From: Echinarachnius parma
Taxonomy: Eukaryota > Echinodermata > Echinoidea > Clypeasteroida > Echinarachniidae
DNA: 64,000 nt
Direction: 5' to 3'
Assembly (NCBI GenBank): GCA_037951105.1
Contig: JBAMJV010010056.1
Span: 36,597-100,596 of the forward strand
How positions within the stretch are numbered: the first letter of the stretch is position 1; each line of letters opens with the position of its first letter. Positions 35,129-46,018 of this stretch are shown here, piece by piece. The position numbers and the translations under genes are program-made. The notes under the pieces were generated by a model. That model was not told the origin of the DNA, searched no databases, and saw only the letters and a program-made list of their open reading frames with translations.

Positions 35129-35499
35129 GCTGTGAGAACTATATTTTTGAAATTTAAAGATCTTACCGTGTAGAGAAAAAATGGCAATGGCTACTCGCGT
35201 ATTTTAATGATAACGCGCGCCCAGTCCGCGCACTGTCTTTATTTTATTCTTTATTATTGTACGCGTAACCAAGTGCGTAAAACAAATTTCACGCGTGATA
35301 TGCAAATTTGGGTTCATCAAACTTTATCACGTCATCTTGAAGTTATTTTTAGTCAATCGAAGTAAACATTGTTATTGTGACGTCATAATGAATAGCCTGC
35401 GTATCAAAGGGCGTGTTAATTTTGTACATCGCGCTCTGCCCATTCACTTTATACAGGATAATTGTACAGTGGTCGGTCTTTCCATTAAGCGTCTTTGCT
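35129..35499 (-). repeat. Right terminal inverted repeat of the 28.9-35.5 kb element
   Basis: Reverse-complement partner of 28918-29290. The frame at 35295-35504 (+) is just the complement of repeat DNA. Confidence 0.92.
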
Positions 35500-35737
35500 T
35501 CTAGTTATAAACGGGTTGGTTTGTTAATTCATAATTCTATGGCACATACGCGATGAATGCGTGCTAGCGCTCCCACGGATGTGCTTATTGGCTGTCTTTG
35601 CGTTCTTCTTCCTTTGACCTAGATAGATAGTTTGTATTAACAAGCCCGTCACGTGATTGCGCGGGGGTTGCGCGTGTAGTCCAAAACTATCATTTGTCAA
35701 ATTCAATGGTAAAACGATCTTATTAGGATATAATATA

Positions 35738-35888
35738 CAACTAACGAATGGGCTTCTTGTGATAGTAAAATCTATTACCGAGGTGGGCTCGAAATGACTA
35801 TTACCCGAAGCGTAGCTGAGGGTAATAGTCATTTTGAGCCCACCGAGGTAATAGATTGCCTATGACAATCAAGCACATTAGTTTGTTG
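35738..35888. mobile_element. Near-perfect hairpin element, 'ACTAACGAATG' family, copy 2
   Basis: The inverted ends 'CAACTAACGAATG' / 'CATTAGTTTGTTG' enclose a strong central stem: 'ATCTATTACCGAGGTGGGCT' through 'GACTATTACCC', mirrored after the loop 'GAAGCGTAGCTGA'. The central arms are about 40 bp with one or two mismatches. Confidence 0.9.
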
Positions 35889-36141
35889 TTTTATATCACT
35901 CATCATTATCACGGATTGCGTTCATCTTATAGCAAAAAAAGTGAAAATCTCTTCAATATTTCATAAAAACCCTCGTAAATTTTGAAAATCAATCGACATT
36001 GATGAGGCCAGAATGAGCCTCCAGAACCATGGCGCATCTTATACGCTTAAAGTCATTGTTTATTTTGCGCATACAATCACAAAGACGCAAAACTGAGTGC
36101 GCACCAACGCGCTGGCAGTTTCGCAAATACGCACAGACCCC

Positions 36142-36174
36142 AGAGCTCAACAGGCCAGCAGCCTGTTGAGCTCT
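36142..36174. repeat. Perfect 13 bp inverted repeat
   Basis: 'AGAGCTCAACAGG' and 'CCTGTTGAGCTCT' are separated by 7 bases. Isolated hairpin with no T-run, so not a terminator. Confidence 0.85.
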
Positions 36175-36632
36175 GCAATGTTTCTGCCGTTATATTGACT
36201 TTTGTTAAGTGAGTGATTTGATATTTATATTAGTGGAGAGGTCATATCTTGGAGTTGTGTTTGAACTGATTTTTGTATCCATAACTACTTTTTAGAGTGA
36301 GGAATGAAGCAGATTTGTTTTGTCGTTTTTGACATTTTGGAAGTGTAACAAGGCTACATTGGAAATTGTACATGACCTTCACATGTGCATTAGGCATGTA
36401 CTAATTAGCTGTTCTGTGTAGCATGTCTACACACACACACTCACACACACAGCATAAACTGGTTGTGTTAACTTTCGTCTGTTGCTGCTTGTAATTGTGT
36501 ATACATACACACACAAAGGGATTTTGTGACTTTAGTGCCTGCAACAGTTAATGTGTGATGCTCACTGGAATTCTCATGGAACAACAGCGTACGTATACGT
36601 GATTGTGAAACACATGACCGATCGGACCCATG

Positions 36633-36966
36633 GGTTTGCAGGGAGACCGGGGTCTCCGCAGAGAGGTCGGGTTCACGGGACTGCCGGACAAGGACAGGTC
36701 AAGGACGGCGAGCAGGGAAACAGGGGGTTCCTAGGTCTGCAGGGTCAGAAGGGACAGCAAGGACTAATTGGTGAAAGAGGACAAATTGGTCTTGTTGGTA
36801 TGCCAGGGAGACGTGGACTGCAGGGTTATATGGGGGTGGACGGCAAGACTGGTGCCCCGGGTGTAGACGGCGAATATGGACGACCTGGAATTGCCGAGAG
36901 AGAGGTAACAGGGGGCTGAAGGGAGAGCTCGGTCTAACTGGTGACGACGGAAAAGATGGTATCCCT
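36633..36966 (+). pseudogene. Collagen Gly-X-Y block with apparent frameshifts
   Basis: About 110 codons read as collagen triplets, e.g. 'GLIGERGQIGLVGMPGRRGL' and 'GKTGAPGVDGEYGRPG'. Triplet register breaks where a single G appears to be missing near 36685 and again near 36894; past each break the Gly-X-Y pattern resumes in another frame ('GLTGDDGKDGIP' up to the end). One Gly position near 36660 is Arg. The block ends at a good donor (CCT then GTGAGT at 36967), and a possible acceptor (TTTGCAG) precedes a Gly codon at 36642, both typical of collagen exons. Either a pseudogene or a real exon damaged by homopolymer errors in the assembly, since both breaks are single-G losses beside G-rich triplets. 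It is antisense to the HYR gene. Confidence 0.7.
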
Positions 36967-37083
36967 GTGAGTTTGCTGATGGAGATGGCGATATTTCGTT
37001 TAAATATATGGGACACATTGATGATAGATTACAAAATATTTGGGATCTTTTTATTTGGCGTAACCCCATCAAAATACTTACCT

Positions 37084-37950
37084 AAATTATAGAAATCAGT
37101 TATATTAATCATTAACATGCATACGTACGGTTTAGTTAATTTTACAACAAAAAAACATTAATAAGTATAACGAACGTCATTAACACAATTGAATCAAATG
37201 ATAAGATAATTATCACAATTCGCATTTGTGTGTACGAGTTTAAATTTACAGGCAATACATGTATTATTATACCCAAAATTCATGTACACTGTGCTTCTTG
37301 CAAAACTAGGGAAAATGAATGAAGTTTGACCTAAACAAAAAATATTCCAACATTATGACCAACAGTGTAATTGAATAAAGTTAGTAAATTATAGAAATCA
37401 GTTATATTAATCATTAATCATTATCACAATTCGCATTTGTGTGTACGAGTTTAAGTTTGACCTAAACAAAAAATATTCCAACATTATGACCAACAGTGTA
37501 ATTGAATAAAGTTAGTAAATTATAGAAATCAGTTATATTAATCATTAATCATTATCACAATTCGCATTTGTGTGTACGAGTTTAAATTTACAGGCAATAC
37601 ATGTATTATTATACCCAAAATTCATGTACACTGTGCTTCTTGCAAAACTAGGGAAAATGAATGAAGTTTGACCTAAACAAAAAATATTCCAACATTATGA
37701 CCAACAGTGTAATTGAATAAAGTTAGTAAATTATAGAAATCAGTTATATTAATCATTAAAATGCGTACGTACGGTTTAGTTAATTTTACAATGAAAAAAC
37801 TTTAATAAGTATAACGAACGTCATTAACACAATTGAATCAAATGATAAGATAATTATCACAATTCGCATTTGTGTGTACGAGTTTTAATTACAGGTAATA
37901 CATGTATTATTATACCCAAAATTCATGTAATTGAATAAAGTTAGTAAGGC
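37084..37950. repeat. Tandem repeat with length-variant units
   Basis: 'AAATTATAGAAATCAGTTAT' recurs at 37084, 37386, 37517 and 37728, followed by shared blocks ('TTATCACAATTCGCATTTGT', 'TTTGACCTAAACAAAAAATA', 'CCAACAGTGTAATTGAATAA'). Units are about 302, 131 and 211 bases long because inner blocks are missing. A fifth partial unit ends near 37950. Confidence 0.9.
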
Positions 37951-37974
37951 CATTGAATGTAATAAATTATGATT

Positions 37975-38335
37975 CATATATCATATCATACAATTTGGAT
38001 AATTAATTTGTATTAACTTCCACGAATTGCTGTTAGTTTATGTAATTATTTGTTGAATCTTTAGCTTGCTTAATAAGTGTTATATTAATTATAATGATTT
38101 CAATGTTTACCTTAAAATATTGAATTTGCGTTGGAGGGTCGAATCGATGCACGATGTCTTAATATTATATTAAGGCCTCGTGTATTGGTTCAATTTTCCA
38201 GTGCAAATTTAATATTTTATTATTAGTTTTTGTTATTACTCATTTTATGTATCGATATATAAAACAACAATATGACTTATCGTCGTTTGTTAGTATTCGC
38301 GGCTAACTCGTTATGCTATTCATTTGTGATTAGTA
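37975..38335 (+). repeat. Direct repeat flanking the LINE, left copy
   Basis: Aligns loosely (about 70%) with 40555-40860 in the same orientation. Shared words include 'TAATTATAATGATTT', 'CGATATATA', 'CGT(T)TGTTAGTATT' and 'TAACTCGT..T..(A)TTCA'. Confidence 0.6.
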
Positions 38336-38337
38336 TA

Positions 38338-40470
38338 ATTATTGAATTGAATTGAATTGAATTTATTCGGCAAAATAAAATACAGAATTTTACAAAATAA
38401 ATGTACCATATCATATACAGATTAAAGCCGGGACCTCTGCGAAGCAGCAGCTTGTAGTTGAGGCCCCAATAAATAAGCATTTACAATAAAAACAACGGAC
38501 AGATAGCAGTAACATTATACATTAAAACACAATCATACACATTCACACAGGATAGGAAAGAGGAGAGAAGGAGAAAGGGGAGAGATCTAGTCAGTCATGG
38601 ATGACAGCTCCTGAAATGCAAAGCGCTTAAATAGGGTTTTAAAACGAGTAAGAGTAGTGCTGGATTTGAGTTCATTACTAATAGAGTTCCATTCATGTAC
38701 ACCTGTGAAGCTAATTGAATGGGTTCTGATGTTAAGTGAGTAATGGGTTTGCGTAAGTTTTGACAATTACGAGTTGGATAGGTATGAAACAAGTCATTGG
38801 TTTTAAACATATTATTAAATATTTCTGGAAGAATACCTCTATGAAATTTAAACATAAACATTAAAATATTAAATTTTACAAGATAAAACAATGGAAGAGT
38901 TTTCAATTGTACAAAAATAGGAAGAGTATGACTAATATATTGACGGTTTGAAATAATACGTATGGCACGTTTCTGGAGTAAAAATATCTTATTTTTGTGT
39001 ACTCTATATGAGTTTCCCCATATTTCATTACAGTAATTTAAGTGTGGTAAAATAATTGCATTATAAATATAAATCAATATCCTAGAAGGTAAGAAGTCTT
39101 TCAATTTGTATAATACTCCAATACTTCTAGATAATTTAGAGGAAATATTGACAATATGATATTTCCAATCTAATGATTCATGAATAATGATACCTAAAAA
39201 TGTATTCACTCGGTTCTTTCTATTATAATATTATTTATAGTTATTGAATCAATATCGAGTGGAATTTGTCTAGTCTTAGTACGAAATATAATATATTTGG
39301 TCTTAGTGAAATTTAAGAACAACTTATTACATTTGAACCATTCATTAAGCTTATTTAATTCTTGATTCATAATAGAAATTACCAAGGAAACATTTTTATT
39401 TGAATACAACACAACTGTATCATCAGCAAAAAGTGAAAATTTTAACAATTTAGAGGAATTAATAATATCATTTACATAAATCAAGAATAAGAGAGGTCCT
39501 AGTACAGAACCTTGTGGTACCCCAATATCTACATTTGCATATTCAGATTCGACACCATCTACCACCACATATTGTTTTCTATTTAACAAATAACTTTGGA
39601 ACCACTGTAAGGGTAAACCCCTTAGTCCATAACAATTTAATTTTTTAAGAAGAATATGGTGGTCGATGGTGTCAAAAGCCTTTGATAAATCCATAAAAAC
39701 CCCACAGCAAAAATGTCCTTTGTCCATATTTTGTAAGATATGGTCAGTAAAATTGATTACGCTTAAAGAGGTGGAATGATTTTTACGGAATCCAAATTGT
39801 TCAGGAAATAATATATGATTTTTAGTCAAAGAGTCATATAGTCTATCATACATTAATCTTTCTAATAATTTCGAACAAATTGAAAGGAGTGCAATGGGTC
39901 TTTAATTTACAATATTTTCTGGGTTATCTTTTTTAAAAAGAGGAATAATTTTTGCAATCTTCAATTTGTCAGGTACAATGCCAGAGCTTAGAGACTTATT
40001 AAAAATATCACATAATGGATGTACAAAATAATGAATACATTCTTTAACTACTCGAGGTGAGATATCATCAGGTCCACATGCTTTTGATATTTTAATTAAG
40101 GAAGACATTTTAACAATTTCATTAATAGATGTAGGTTTTACCAAAAAAGACAATGCGTTTGGATTCAACAAATAATCAACAAATTAATTATTTGAGCTTG
40201 CTAGCGAGTTCATAAGATGTTTTCCCACATTTACAAAATAAGAATTAAAGTGTTTTACTATATCACATCTTGAGTTTAATTTTAAATCACCAAAATACAT
40301 ATTTTTAGGAAGAAGATTATATTTTTGGTTTCCGAGAATATCATTTATTTTCTTCATAATACACCTTGTATTGCAATGAATATATTATTATAATATTCAG
40401 ATTTAGAACACCGTATAATATTTGTTAGTTTATTTTTATAGTTTGTATACTTTGTTACATTTTGAATATT
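38338..40470 (-). mobile_element. Non-LTR retrotransposon, 5'-truncated, most complete LINE in the window
   Basis: The 3' end is an ATTGA pentamer array (38341-38362). Reading minus from about 40470, ORF2 runs through the linker ('DILGNQKYNLLP', 'KHFNSYFVNVGKHL'), RT fingers ('KACGPDDISPRVVK', 'KIAKIIPLFKKDN'), palm, thumb and tail. The 5' end (ORF1, endonuclease) is missing. Motifs place it in the jockey/CR1/L2 group. Confidence 0.95.
38595..40390 (-). pseudogene. Reverse transcriptase ORF2 of the LINE, inactivated
   Basis: The RT domain is almost intact. 39206-39853 has 'FRKNHSTSLSVINFTDHI', 'FMDLSKAFDTIDHHILL', 'GVPQGSVLGPLLFLIYVNDI' and the catalytic 'LFADDTVVLYS'. The upstream part 39902-40171 is in the same frame; one TAA replaces the Tyr of 'NYRPIALLS' near 39899. 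A second in-frame TAA lies near 40185 ('SSNN' before 'FVDYLLNP'), and a break lies near 40365. Downstream, a one-base shift near 39208 separates the palm from the C-terminal domain 38595-39209 ('LPSRILIYIYNAIILPHLNY', 'LLQKRAIRIISN'). With only a few breaks over 1.8 kb this is a fairly recent loss. It would have copied its own RNA at a nicked target. Confidence 0.93.
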
Positions 40471-40554
40471 ATGTATATATATTCAGATTTCCTTATATTT
40501 CGTGAGTCGTTCAAGTTATGTTGATGTTTGTAGATATCGCTGCACATGACACTG

Positions 40555-40860
40555 TAATGATTCATATTTTATGTAGTATACAACCTTGAGAATTAATTAT
40601 TACTTACTTCCATGCATTGCAGCTAGTTTACATGTATGTAATTTGTCGTAAATCTTTAACTAGCCCAGTAATTGTTATATCAATCATAATGATTTTAATA
40701 TTATTTTAAAATATAAAATTTCCATTAGGAAATATAAATTGATACATGATGCTTATTGATTTTTGTAAGCACTTAATTTATTAATCGATATATACAAAAA
40801 TTAAAAAAAATTACTGTTCTTCGTTAGTATTTATGCTTAATTCGTGATACCATTCAGGTA
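40555..40860 (+). repeat. Direct repeat flanking the LINE, right copy
   Basis: Partner of 37975-38335. The LINE insertion may have split a pre-existing tandem pair. Confidence 0.6.
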
Positions 40861-41112
40861 TATTATGATTTATATCTTTAATTATTGTATATAATATATT
40901 ATATCCCTTCTATGAATATTCATGAGTATTCTAGAAACGTGATTGGTCAATTGGGGCTCTCACAATAAAGATTATTTCCACTATAAATCTGAAATCGGGG
41001 AATATTTTTCATTATATCCTACATGAATGAAATCCTGTTCCGTGATTGGTCTACATAGCGTCATGTGACCAAACATAGTTATGCCCATGGAGAAAAAAAA
41101 ATGTGCTATGCG

Positions 41113-41158
41113 TGACGTCATTCATGGAATAGTAAATGCTATTCCATGAATGACGTCA
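41113..41158. repeat. Perfect 20 bp inverted repeat
   Basis: 'TGACGTCATTCATGGAATAG' and its exact inverted copy are separated by six bases (TAAATG). It contains CRE-like TGACGTCA in each arm. Confidence 0.9.
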
Positions 41159-41170
41159 TAGACGCCGGGT

Positions 41171-42545
41171 GATCATATTGAGCCCATAGAGATGCGTGTT
41201 ATAAATCTTCCCTGCGAGCAGAGGTATTGTTTTAGCTTGCGAAAGATGCCCGACGAGATTTCTCAAAGAGTTATTTAAAAAGAAATACAGCACATTTTCA
41301 CCCGTGAATATCAATAAGTTCAAAAAAATATTTCTAGAGATGCATTTTATGTATAACGTAGCGGTACTCGAATTTTAAAATTATGACAATGGTGCACATA
41401 GTGCATCGTTGTCCTTCTGTGGTCGTGATACTAATTCGTCATTTAACAATCGGCCGCGGCGTGCACTGCACTAGCTGTATGTGTAATGTACGAATAACTA
41501 TTTTCTCCATACAATTACACGTGTGTAGTATTTAAAGCAGGTTAATTATTCACTTTGATGCGCGCGTTTTGCATTTGGGTGCGCATTAGTTGTTAATGCG
41601 CGTAACCATGAATGGAAATATAGCACAATACGCGCTCTGCGCTAGGTCTATTGCGTAAAGGGGGTCAGTGTCACAAACAGAACATAGTCAGTGCAGTGAT
41701 GGTTCCATGATCAATGTTTTGGTTTTCTTTATATTTTTCTTTAAATTAATTGAAATCATTTATTTTTGCGATGATTATGATTATGCGAAGGATATAAAAC
41801 AAATATATCATGCACTATTTCGAGCCGAGGCTCTCAGTGCATGGTATATTTGTTTACTATCTTTGCCGATAGCAGAAATAGCAAGCATATCATATTGCCC
41901 GTAGAGATGCGTGTAATAACAGCTTCTCTTCGAGGGGAGGTCTTGTTTTAGCTTGCGAAAGATGCTCGACGAGATTTCCCAAAGAGAAATTTAAAACGAA
42001 ATACAGAATATTTTCACCCGTGAATATCAACAAGTTCCACAAAATATTCTAGAGATGCATTTCATGTATAACATGGCGGTTTTCGAAGTAAACAATTTCG
42101 AAAATGGTGCACATTTTGCATCGTTGTCCTTCCATGGTCGTGACAGTACTAAGTAATTCATTTCATTTAATTTCATTTCATGTAATGTATGCTGTAATGT
42201 ACGTACGAATAGCTGTTTTCCCATATTCAATTACACACGTGTGACGTACGTGTATGTAAAGCGGGTTAATTATTCACTTTGATGCGCGCGTTTTGCATTT
42301 GTGTGCGCATTAGTTGTTAATGCGCGTAACCATGAATGGAAACATAGCGCAATACGCGCTCTGTGCCAGGACTATTGCGCTAAGGGGGCCAGTGTCACAA
42401 ACAGAACATAGTGCAGTGATGGTTCTATGATCAATGGTTTGTTTTTCCTTTATAATACTTAAGTTTAATTGAAATCATTTATTTGTGCGATGATTATAAT
42501 CATGCGAAGGATATATAGCAAACAGAAGGGATATAAAACAAATAT
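41171..42545. repeat. Two-unit tandem duplication, period 715 bp
   Basis: Unit 1 starts near 41171 and unit 2 near 41886. Shared order: 'GAGATGCGTGT', 'TTGTTTTAGCTTGCGAAAGA', 'TTTTCACCCGTGAATATCAA', 'TCACTTTGATGCGCGCGTTT', 'GTGTCACAAACAGAACATAG', 'GCGATGATTAT'. Identity about 85%. Each unit ends in an 'AAACAAATATA(T/C)CA' hairpin arm. Short frames inside (41668-41904, 42027-42230) show no domain. Confidence 0.9.
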
Positions 42546-42571
42546 ACCAAGCTTTTAGTTCAAAAGTATTA

Positions 42572-42692
42572 TATAGTGGAATTATATATCTTCGGAGGGA
42601 CTGGCATAGTTACTATTTTTGTCCTCGGGGCTTCGCCCCTCGGAAAAAATAGTTATATGCCAGTCCCTCCTCAGATATATAATTCCACTATA
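42572..42692. mobile_element. 121 bp near-perfect hairpin element
   Basis: 'TATAGTGGAATTATATATCT' at the left is mirrored by the right end. The stem continues through 'GAGGGACTGGCATA' to a GC-rich tip ('CTCGGGGCTTCGCCCCTCGG'). Nested inside the arms of the second 715 bp unit's terminal palindrome. Confidence 0.92.
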
Positions 42693-42759
42693 CTTTCTCA
42701 CAGCTTGGTATATTTGTATATTAACGTTTCTTTATACCTCGTGTGTTCATTAATTCATG

Positions 42760-43750
42760 GTGGACGTGGTGTGGCAAGATCGGTAGAGCGCGCGCTTTCT
42801 GACATGAACAAGTTTCCATTGAAAACGCGCATAAGACTAACACGAGCAGACGACGCGGATCAAATCTATGCTATATGCATTACAACAACGGCTTTTAATT
42901 CACGTTGGAGATGAACTATGTACCTGGACAATAGCAGCGCGCTCCACACACTGCGCGTTAACGTATGTCCTTCGCGCATTCACGTTTCTACGTGTTATGT
43001 GCCTTACGAGCAAACGCAAAGAATCAAATATAGCTAAAAGTGGAAAATTAAGTTGTCAAGAAACACAAAAAAGGCCCTATTTTCCTGTCTAATAATCAAA
43101 ATGTTTCTTACATTAGAAGAAAGGTAATTTTGTCCTCTTTGTTTTGGTATCCGAGACGGTATAAAAACGTATCAGGGTAAAATTATACTATCGGCTGAAT
43201 GAGCGAGGGTTGGTACAAATTCGTCAAATTTCTTCTATTCGCCATAGGGAAGTGACCATTCTGCCAAATTTTACCGATTAATATTCCACCCGAGACGGTA
43301 TAAATTGTTTAAACGAATTTAAGCTATGAGAGTTTTATTTCACACAGCGCGAGAAAATGGAGCTAAATTCTGTTCATTCCCCGTGTTGAAGCGCGCTGTG
43401 CGGATTGTGTGGAGTATTTGCATCAAAGTTTTCAATATGTCTCAAGATCCGAGTTCGAACCCTGCCCACTCCGTTTGTCCTACAGCAAGACAATCTATCC
43501 ACATTTGCTGCTCTCGACCCAGGTGTATACATGGGTACCCGGAAGGATGGAACGTAGTTCCTTAGCATTGTGTGCACCTTCGAGGTTGCCTGGCTGGAAT
43601 GCTCCCCAGGGAGTGGAATAAACGTGCACTTTGTGTGCCGGATTGATTAAAGTATGTATCCAATAACCGGGGTAATAATATAATTGTAAAGCGCTGATTT
43701 TCAATCATATTAGGCGCTATATAAATCGAAAATACTATTATTATTATTAT
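42760..43750 (+). mobile_element. tRNA-derived SINE, apparently split by an insertion
   Basis: A pol III A-box head ('GGCAAGATCGGTAGAGCGCG') lies at 42772-42795. The matching B box ('GAGTTCGAACCC'), body ('GACCCAGGTGTATACATGGG', 'AATGCTCCCCAGGGAGTGGA') and 3' end ('GGCGCTATATAAATCGAAAA' then (ATT)n) lie at 43430-43750. The roughly 620 bases between are not SINE-like and contain 'CCGAGACGGTATAAA' twice (43152, 43291). Either one SINE was split, or a head and a headless copy are neighbours. The 3' half is very typical of deuterostome SINEs. Confidence 0.75.
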
Positions 43751-43854
43751 CAATGTTATTTCCATGTTTGTAAATATTGTTGCAAATGACACGGCAATTC
43801 AGATTGTAGCTGCGAATGTGACATTTTGTTGAAAAAATACCATTATTATTATAA

Positions 43855-44160
43855 TGCGTGCTAGCGCTCCCACGGATGTGCTTATTGGCTGTCTTTGCGT
43901 TCTTCTTCCTTTGACCTAGATAAGTGTTAGTTTTTTTATTAACAAGGGCAATCACGTGACTAGAACGTGTGCGCCATAGAGTACTGCACAAATTGGTTCG
44001 CGTGTGCATTTTGCTAAAACACATGATCTATGGGACGAGCGCGTAACGCACTTTTAGTGTTAATTTTTATTAACAAGCCTGGTCACGTGATTGCGCGTAT
44101 TGTCCAAAACTATCGTTTGTCAAATTCAATGGTAAAACGATCTTATGTGGGATATAACAC
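43855..44160 (+). repeat. 3' portion of the 56.8-57.9 kb repeat family
   Basis: Shares 'GCTAGCGCTCCCACGGATGT', 'TCACGTGACTAGAACGTGTG', 'AAAACACATGATCTATGGGA' and 'GTCCAAAACTATC' in order with 57176-57920. Confidence 0.85.
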
Positions 44161-44617
44161 TTTTTGTTGCGCTCATTCTGCACGGTATTGACGTCATTTT
44201 CGTATGTTATCAATTTTTGTTGCGCCCTTTTTGCACGGTCGTGCAACTTGGTTAAAATCAATAAAATATGATCACGTGACAGGATTTAACCAATCACATA
44301 ATTGAATTTACCAGCGCCGTTTAATAACATACGACATCGCATACATGATACACTCATGACAAAATAATTCAAATATATCGAGGGGCGCACTTCATGAATA
44401 AATATGTTTTGTTTGTTTATTGTTGTGTCGAGTTAGCCGTGGGTGGATGTGCTCACCCCTCCTCCTTTTCACTAGAAATGTACTTTGAAACACGTTGGCG
44501 CAATAGAACATTGTTTTTTTTTGCATGCACTATTATTTCTTGTTTGCAAACCCTTAAACGGTTATTTGCCTCAAACCTTCTCGACTTTCTGCCCCAGGAC
44601 GAACACCCAATTTAAAT

Positions 44618-44928
44618 CAATTGGTAATTTAACCAGTTATTATGCAAGTTTTCCAGTTGGAAAATGTATTTCAAAATACATCAGTTTTAATTGGCATTGC
44701 TTGAATTCAATTGGTTTCAATGTTTCAATTGGTACCAATTGAAAAAGTTTGATTGGTACTAACCGAATTCCATTTGGTATCGTTGTGTTAATTGGTACCA
44801 ATTGAAACAACGATACATGTTCCATGTGAGTTTTGAGGATTTGGACAACAATAATCAATAGAAAATGATGGACTTCTAACGGAGCTCACTAGCAGATAGT
44901 GTACTGGACTACTGGCAAACAAGCACAC

Positions 44929-44978
<50 letters not shown>

Positions 44979-45945
44979 GAAGCGGTGGTAAGTTTCAGAT
45001 GGACCAATTTGATGAGCAAGGGTTTCTTGTACCCCACTTGAGGGATTAGGCAGGCTGGATGAGGTGTGTGTGTGTTATGTTGTTGTAAGTAGCACAATGT
45101 TGATAAAAAAAAATAGACCCAGCCTTAGTGTTGGCTTCAGTGTGTGGTCAGATTAAACATAGTCAACAACAATGGAGGGGATCTTGGCTGGGTCTCTTAT
45201 CAGTTATAATCCCCTCGATGCTAACACCCTACTAAACTGTACTTTGCTAGGGTAGAGCTCTAATGGGCTGTTTGCGTCATGTGGTATCAAAGTTTTAATT
45301 GGTACCAATTGAAATCTAATTGGTATCAATGTTTCATTAAGTTTCAGCTGGTACCAATTGAAATAGTACCCACTGAAACCAATTGGTACCCATTGAATCC
45401 AATTGAATGGGTACCCAGTGAATCAATTGGTACCCACTGAAACCATTTGGCATTATGATTTCAACAAAAAATCATAAAATATGAATAAATATTAATTTAA
45501 AGTTAAATCTCTCGTTATTCATGTGTCAATTGTTAGTGTTTTATGTAAAAATTATTATGACAAACTTTGCATCATATGTTTACCTTGTTATACGATTGTT
45601 TTTTTGTTCGATTTAACTCGATTGTTTTCATAACCACGATTGTTTTCATACGCAACATGATATGTATGTATTATGAACTCAATCCTAAAAAAGACTAGTT
45701 GTGAGTGATCATACATCATTAATGTAAATTGGTATCTAACATTATCTGGCCCACATGTCTCATACACTCATACTTCCTAAATGCCGGCCAGTTTCAATTG
45801 GGAATGTCAATTGGTTTCAATTTGGAAATGTCAATTGGTTTTCGATTGGTATAAATTTGATTTTATTTGGTACCAATTGGAACCAATATACTGGTTTCAT
45901 ATACTCAATTGGTTATTTCAATTGGTTTTTCAAAGTCAATTTCAT
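44618..45945. repeat. Three clusters of the palindromic word AATTGGTACCAATT
   Basis: Degenerate repeats of 'TTTCAATTGGTACCAATTGA' occur at 44618-44810, 45290-45460 and 45780-45945, separated by unrelated DNA. Half-sites 'CAATTGGT' and 'GGTACCCA(T/C)TGAA' alternate in both orientations. The derived short frames are artefacts. Confidence 0.85.
44929..44977. repeat. (TTG)n microsatellite, about 16 units
   Basis: An uninterrupted TTG/GTT run gives the poly-Asn frame on the other strand (44909-45097), which is not a gene. Confidence 0.97.
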
Positions 45946-46018
45946 TTTGTTTTTCGTTATTGATTAATAATTATAACCGATAAATAGCCTCTTTGTTTTA
46001 CTGTACAAAATAACATAC

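Larger units (their letters stand above)
28918..35499. mobile_element. Candidate DNA transposon, about 6.6 kb, long TIRs around a FEN1-like nuclease gene relic
   Basis: The outer 370 bases (28918-29290) and the reverse complement of 35129-35499 are about 92-95% identical by eye, both starting 'AGCAAAGACGCTTAATGG'. A second, more diverged inverted block continues inward (29310-29440 against 32660-32975, sharing 'GTGGAGATTTTCT' and 'GGCGGCC'). Between them lies the minus-strand nuclease-like relic 30084-32499. The right terminus is split by a 2.1 kb palindromic insertion (33000-35110). An uninterrupted element would thus be about 4.5 kb. No clear target duplication is visible at the borders. 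Left and right flanks look like the two halves of another repeat (56.8-57.9 kb family), so insertion into that repeat or replacement of its middle are both possible. Confidence 0.7.

Noticed and set aside
37975..40860. LTR retrotransposon with the direct repeats as LTRs
   Set aside because: The enclosed gene is a non-LTR reverse transcriptase with its own ATTGA tail, and the repeats are too diverged and lack TG...CA ends.
44909..45097. Poly-Asn protein
   Set aside because: Translation of a (TTG)n microsatellite.
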